DNA from: Marinomonas atlantica | GTDB taxonomy: Bacteria > Pseudomonadota > Gammaproteobacteria > Pseudomonadales > Marinomonadaceae | Direction of reading: 5' to 3' | Assembly: GCF_001639725.1 (NCBI RefSeq) | Contig: NZ_LTAW01000003.1 | Coordinates: 423,159 to 487,158, forward strand | DNA: 64,000 nt | Shown: piece by piece, positions 60,720 to 64,000 of the stretch | How positions within the stretch are numbered: position 1 is the stretch's first letter | Layout: each line of letters begins with the position of its first letter | Program-made: the position numbers and the translations under genes | The notes under the pieces: model-generated | Told to the model about the DNA's origin: nothing | Seen by the model: only the letters and a program-made list of their open reading frames with translations | Database searches by the model: none

Positions 60720-63104
60720 ATGAAATTCAGTGAAAATTGGCTAAGAGAGTGGGTCAATCCAGAAGTCACTACCGATGAGCTGGTTGCTCAAGTGACATTG
60801 GCTGGTCTAGAGGTAGACGAAGTCGACGCCGCAGCAGGTGATTTTTCCGGTGTTGTTGTTGGTGAAATCGTTGCGGCAGAGCCACATCCCAATGCTGACA
60901 AACTTCAAGTGTGTACCGTCTCTGACGGCACTGAGCAATTCCAGGTGGTTTGTGGTGCACCGAATGCCCGTCAAGGGATTAAAATTCCATTTGCAAAAAT
61001 TGGCGCTGTTCTAGGTGCGGATTTTAAAATCAAAAAAGCCAAGCTACGCCAAGTTGAATCGTTTGGTATGCTGTGTTCTGGGTCTGAGCTGCAAATCAAC
61101 GAAGAGAATGATGGTATTCTTGAACTTGCTCAAGATGCGCCAGTTGGTTCCGATATTCGTGAATATTTGAATCTAGACGACAGTATCATTGACGTTGATT
61201 TAACGCCAAACCGCGCTGACTGTTTAAGTATTGCCGGTCTTGCACGAGAAGTGGGTGTGATCAACAAAGTAGATGTGATGCCTGTTGCTATCACAGAGCA
61301 GACAGTAAGCATTGACGATACTTTTCCGATTCGTATAGAGGCTTCTGAAGGGTGTCCACGCTATCTTGGGCGCGTTATTAAGGGCGTAAACGTAGCGGCT
61401 TCTACACCCCTTTGGATGGTTGAGAAACTACGTCGCAGTGGTGTGCGGTCAATAGACCCAATTGTAGACATTACTAATTACGTAATGCTTGAGTTGGGTC
61501 AGCCGATGCATGCTTTTGACTTGAATAACCTATCAGGTTCGATTGTGGTGCGGATGGCAGAAGAGGGTGAGAAATTGCTTCTTCTGGATGGTCAAGAAGT
61601 GGCATTGCGCTCTGACACCATGGTTATTGCAGACGAACAAAAAGCGTTGGCAATGGCGGGTGTGATGGGTGGCGAGCACTCTGGTGTGAACGATCAAACA
61701 CAAACTATCTTCTTGGAAAGTGCTTTCTTCGCACCGATTGCTTTAGCAGGTAAGGCCCGCTCTTATGGTTTGCATACCGATTCTTCGCACCGTTTTGAAC
61801 GTGGTGTTGATGCAACGCTAGCGGGCAAAGCGATGGAGCGTGCGACACAACTGATCCTTGAGATTACCGGTGGTGAAGTAGGCCCTATCAACGAGGTCGC
61901 TGCACAAGCGTTTTTGCCGACGGCGAATAAAGTAACACTTCGTCGCAAGAAGCTAGACCAATATTTAGCGATGTCGTTAGATAAAGACTTGGTAACGGAC
62001 ATTCTGTCACGTCTAGGTCTAGATGTGGTAGATGTTACGGATGAGCAATGGGTAACGGTTGCACCTTCTCATCGTTTTGATATCGAAATTGAAGCGGATT
62101 TGATTGAAGAAGTAGCACGTATTTTTGGTTACGACAATTTGCCGTCATCAATGCCAACGGCTGCAGTGAACTTTACAGCAGCGACTGAAGGCAAAACACC
62201 GATTCAGTCCTTACGTGCAACGCTTGTGTCTCAGGGTTACCAAGAAGCGGTTACGTACAGCTTTATTGATCCTGTCGCAAGTAAGCAATTTTTCCCTCAC
62301 ATAGATCCTGTGCCACTTGAGAATCCAATTTCTGGTGACATGGGTGTAATGCGTCCAAGTTTATTGCCTGGTTTGGTTAAAGTGTATCTACATAACCAAA
62401 ACCGTCAGCAGTCACGTGTACGTATTTTCGAAACAGGAAGTCGTTTCGTGGGTGATGTGAACAAGCTTGATGAATTGGATCAAACGCATCAAGTGGCAGG
62501 CCTAATTGCCGGTTCTCGCTACCCTGAAGGCTGGTACCATAACAGCGAAAAAGTAGACTTTTTTGACCTGAAGTCACACGTTGAAGCGTTGTTTGCTTTG
62601 AACCAAGGGGTTAAGCCTGATTTTGAGTGTGCCGACGAAGTGTACTTGCATCCTGGTCGTTCAGCTTACGTGTTGGTCAATGGTGAGCGTGTAGGGGTAA
62701 TTGGTGAGTTGCATCCTCTGCTATCGAAGCAACTGGGGACCAATCAAGCTGTTTATGTGTTCGAGATTAATCTTGATGCCGTGTTGGGTGCTAAGCTTCC
62801 TGAATATCAACGTGTCTCGAAATTCCCCGAAGTGCGTCGCGATCTTGCGTTGTTAGTAAAGCGTGAAACACCAGTTCAAGCGCTTGAGAACGTGATTGCT
62901 GAACATGCTGGTGAAGCCTTTAAAAAAGTGGCTGTTTTCGATGTTTATCAAGGCCAAGGTATTGATGAGTCAGAAAAAAGTGTCGCTTTGGGGTTGACGT
63001 GGCAGCATCCATCACACACTCTTAGTGATGAAGAAGTAAACAGCGCAGTTGATTCTGTCACTGCAGCGCTTGCTGAAAAGCTTGGAGCGGTTATTCGGGG
63101 GTAA
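60720..63104 (+). CDS. pheT: Phenylalanyl-tRNA synthetase beta subunit
   Basis: PheT carries tRNA recognition and Tyr-editing domains. The 794-aa protein has an N-terminal tRNA-binding EMAP-like domain (about 40-150, [23 protein letters not shown]), the B3/B4 editing domain ([11 protein letters not shown]), the B5 domain, a degenerate class II core, and the C-terminal FDX-ACB anticodon domain ([12 protein letters not shown]). Length matches E. coli PheT (795 aa). It starts 16 bases after pheS and ends five bases before ihfA. Confidence 0.97.
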   Translation: MKFSENWLREWVNPEVTTDELVAQVTLAGLEVDEVDAAAGDFSGVVVGEIVAAEPHPNADKLQVCTVSDGTEQFQVVCGAPNARQGIKIPFAKIGAVLGADFKIKKAKLRQVESFGMLCSGSELQINEENDGILELAQDAPVGSDIREYLNLDDSIIDVDLTPNRADCLSIAGLAREVGVINKVDVMPVAITEQTVSIDDTFPIRIEASEGCPRYLGRVIKGVNVAASTPLWMVEKLRRSGVRSIDPIVDITNYVMLELGQPMHAFDLNNLSGSIVVRMAEEGEKLLLLDGQEVALRSDTMVIADEQKALAMAGVMGGEHSGVNDQTQTIFLESAFFAPIALAGKARSYGLHTDSSHRFERGVDATLAGKAMERATQLILEITGGEVGPINEVAAQAFLPTANKVTLRRKKLDQYLAMSLDKDLVTDILSRLGLDVVDVTDEQWVTVAPSHRFDIEIEADLIEEVARIFGYDNLPSSMPTAAVNFTAATEGKTPIQSLRATLVSQGYQEAVTYSFIDPVASKQFFPHIDPVPLENPISGDMGVMRPSLLPGLVKVYLHNQNRQQSRVRIFETGSRFVGDVNKLDELDQTHQVAGLIAGSRYPEGWYHNSEKVDFFDLKSHVEALFALNQGVKPDFECADEVYLHPGRSAYVLVNGERVGVIGELHPLLSKQLGTNQAVYVFEINLDAVLGAKLPEYQRVSKFPEVRRDLALLVKRETPVQALENVIAEHAGEAFKKVAVFDVYQGQGIDESEKSVALGLTWQHPSHTLSDEEVNSAVDSVTAALAEKLGAVIRG

Positions 63105-63109
63105 AGAGT

Positions 63110-63406
63110 ATGGCGTCCTTGACGAAAGCGGATATAGCGGAAAACTTAGTAGACTCTCTAGACTTGAGCAAAAAAGATGCGAAAGACTTAGTAGAAAGCT
63201 TCTTTGATACGGTCAGAGAAACACTGGTAGAGAGGGAGCAGGTGAAATTGTCCGGTTTCGGAAATTTCGAAGTGCGCGAAAAAAGCCAGCGTCCAGGGCG
63301 CAACCCGAAAACTGGGGAAGAAATTCCTATCACAGCACGGACTGTTGTCACCTTTAAGCCTGGGCAAAAGTTAAAGTCCAAGGTTGAGAGCTATATGCAA
63401 GAGTAA
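63110..63406 (+). CDS. ihfA: Integration host factor alpha subunit
   Basis: IhfA dimerises with IhfB and bends DNA sharply at specific sites in recombination, replication and transcription. The 98-aa HU-family protein starts with the alpha-type sequence [29 protein letters not shown], has the beta-arm [24 protein letters not shown] with the intercalating proline region, and ends [18 protein letters not shown] (both quoted in shortened form). The pheS-pheT-ihfA order is standard in gammaproteobacteria. Confidence 0.97.
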   Translation: MASLTKADIAENLVDSLDLSKKDAKDLVESFFDTVRETLVEREQVKLSGFGNFEVREKSQRPGRNPKTGEEIPITARTVVTFKPGQKLKSKVESYMQE

Positions 63407-63419
63407 AGTTGTGAATCTA

Positions 63420-63461
63420 AAAAAGGCCGCTTTCGATCAGATTCGATGGCGGCTTTTTTTT
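63420..63461 (+). terminator. Intrinsic terminator after ihfA
   Basis: GCCGC (63426-63430) pairs with GCGGC (63449-63453), with inner TCGA segments and flanking A and T runs (eight T residues). It ends the pheST-ihfA unit. Confidence 0.8.
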
Positions 63462-63796
<335 letters not shown>

Positions 63797-63809
63797 GAAA
63801 CGATTTTTT

Positions 63810-63885
63810 GCCGCTATAGCTCAGTTGGTAGAGCACCTGACTTGTAATCAGGGGGTCCCGAGTTCGACTCTTGGTGGCGGCACCA
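63810..63885 (+). tRNA. tRNA-Thr (anticodon TGT), copy 1
   Basis: This 76-nt cloverleaf has acceptor GCCGCTA paired with TGGCGGC (one T-G pair), anticodon stem CCTGA/TCAGG around CTTGTAA (anticodon TGT, position 34 T), a normal T loop TTCGACT, and encoded CCA. It decodes ACA and, with U34 modification, other ACN codons. It lies 13 bases after tRNA-Pro, so co-transcription is likely. Confidence 0.96.
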
Positions 63886-63924
63886 TATCTTATCTGGTAT
63901 GACAATTTGGTTAAGTATTTAAGA

Positions 63925-64000
63925 GCCGCTATAGCTCAGTTGGTAGAGCACCTGACTTGTAATCAGGGGGTCCCGAGTTCGACTCTTGGTGGCGGCACCA
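63925..64000 (+). tRNA. tRNA-Thr (anticodon TGT), copy 2
   Basis: This copy is identical base for base to copy 1 over all 76 positions, including the encoded CCA, which ends exactly at the last base of the window. The 39-base spacer shows no similarity to the 13-base spacer before copy 1, so only the gene body is duplicated. The operon may continue beyond the window. Confidence 0.96.

Noticed and set aside
63091..63381. 96-codon minus-strand frame over ihfA
   Set aside because: It is an antisense shadow of a strongly conserved HU-family gene with no ribosome site or known motif.

Overview
The window is a chromosomal housekeeping region of a gammaproteobacterium. The gene order (nnr-tsaE-amiB-mutL-miaA-hfq-hflXKC, a complete dcw division/wall cluster, lpxC-secA-argJ-mutT, thrS-infC-rpmI-rplT-pheST-ihfA) and the presence of HisZ, class II DAHP synthase and a MutL with an endonuclease-type motif point to a marine Oceanospirillales-like organism. 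Marinomonas or a close relative is my best guess; this is inferred from protein flavour and synteny, not from a search. Nearly all the DNA is coding, with short gaps and many clear intrinsic terminators. I see no prophage, insertion sequence, CRISPR array or integron.

Layout. (1) 1-14.9 kb: a 3' gene fragment, rsgA (minus) divergent from orn, then the mutL superoperon from NAD(P)HX repair (nnr) and the tRNA t6A ATPase (tsaE) through amidase, mismatch repair, tRNA prenylation, Hfq, HflX and the HflKC membrane complex, then yjeT-like, hisZ and purA. (2) 15.0-26 kb: accessory genes. These are a GGDEF diguanylate cyclase, a YegD-type Hsp70-like protein, a 9-bp tandem repeat, a minus-strand arsC-wrbA-DUF2069 operon, proS, an SMP-30-type lactonase, a HIT-like protein, an unusual 596-aa protein with three DUF2786-like segments, and class I fumarase. 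(3) 26-28.6 kb: a CpxRA-like two-component system and the RNase P RNA gene rnpB with its own promoter. (4) 28.6-46.4 kb: mraZ-rsmH-ftsL-ftsI-murE-murF-mraY-murD-ftsW-murG-murC-ddl-ftsQ-ftsA-ftsZ-lpxC, mostly with overlapping or abutting ends, preceded by a candidate MraZ operator. (5) 46.5-56.2 kb: secA, argJ, mutT, a double-receiver protein, a parvulin, a DUF442 phosphatase-like protein, an XRE-cupin regulator, class II DAHP synthase, a GIY-YIG-like protein and an O-methyltransferase. (6) 56.4-63.4 kb: the thrS-infC-rpmI-rplT and pheS-pheT-ihfA translation genes. (7) 63.7-64.0 kb: tRNA-Pro(GGG) and two identical tRNA-Thr(TGT) genes, the last ending exactly at the window edge.

The most interesting signals are regulatory. 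A 7-nt-loop hairpin carrying CGT (a threonine anticodon) lies just upstream of thrS, about where the E. coli thrS operator mimics tRNA-Thr. infC appears to start at a non-canonical ATA codon placed correctly behind a GGAG. TGGGN boxes at 10-bp pitch lie in front of mraZ. Among proteins, the DUF2786-like triple-repeat protein (22366-24156), the GIY-YIG protein with a basic/coiled-coil tail (54715-55482) and the double-receiver protein whose first receiver lacks its phosphoacceptor are the least explained. I found no obviously new multi-gene system.
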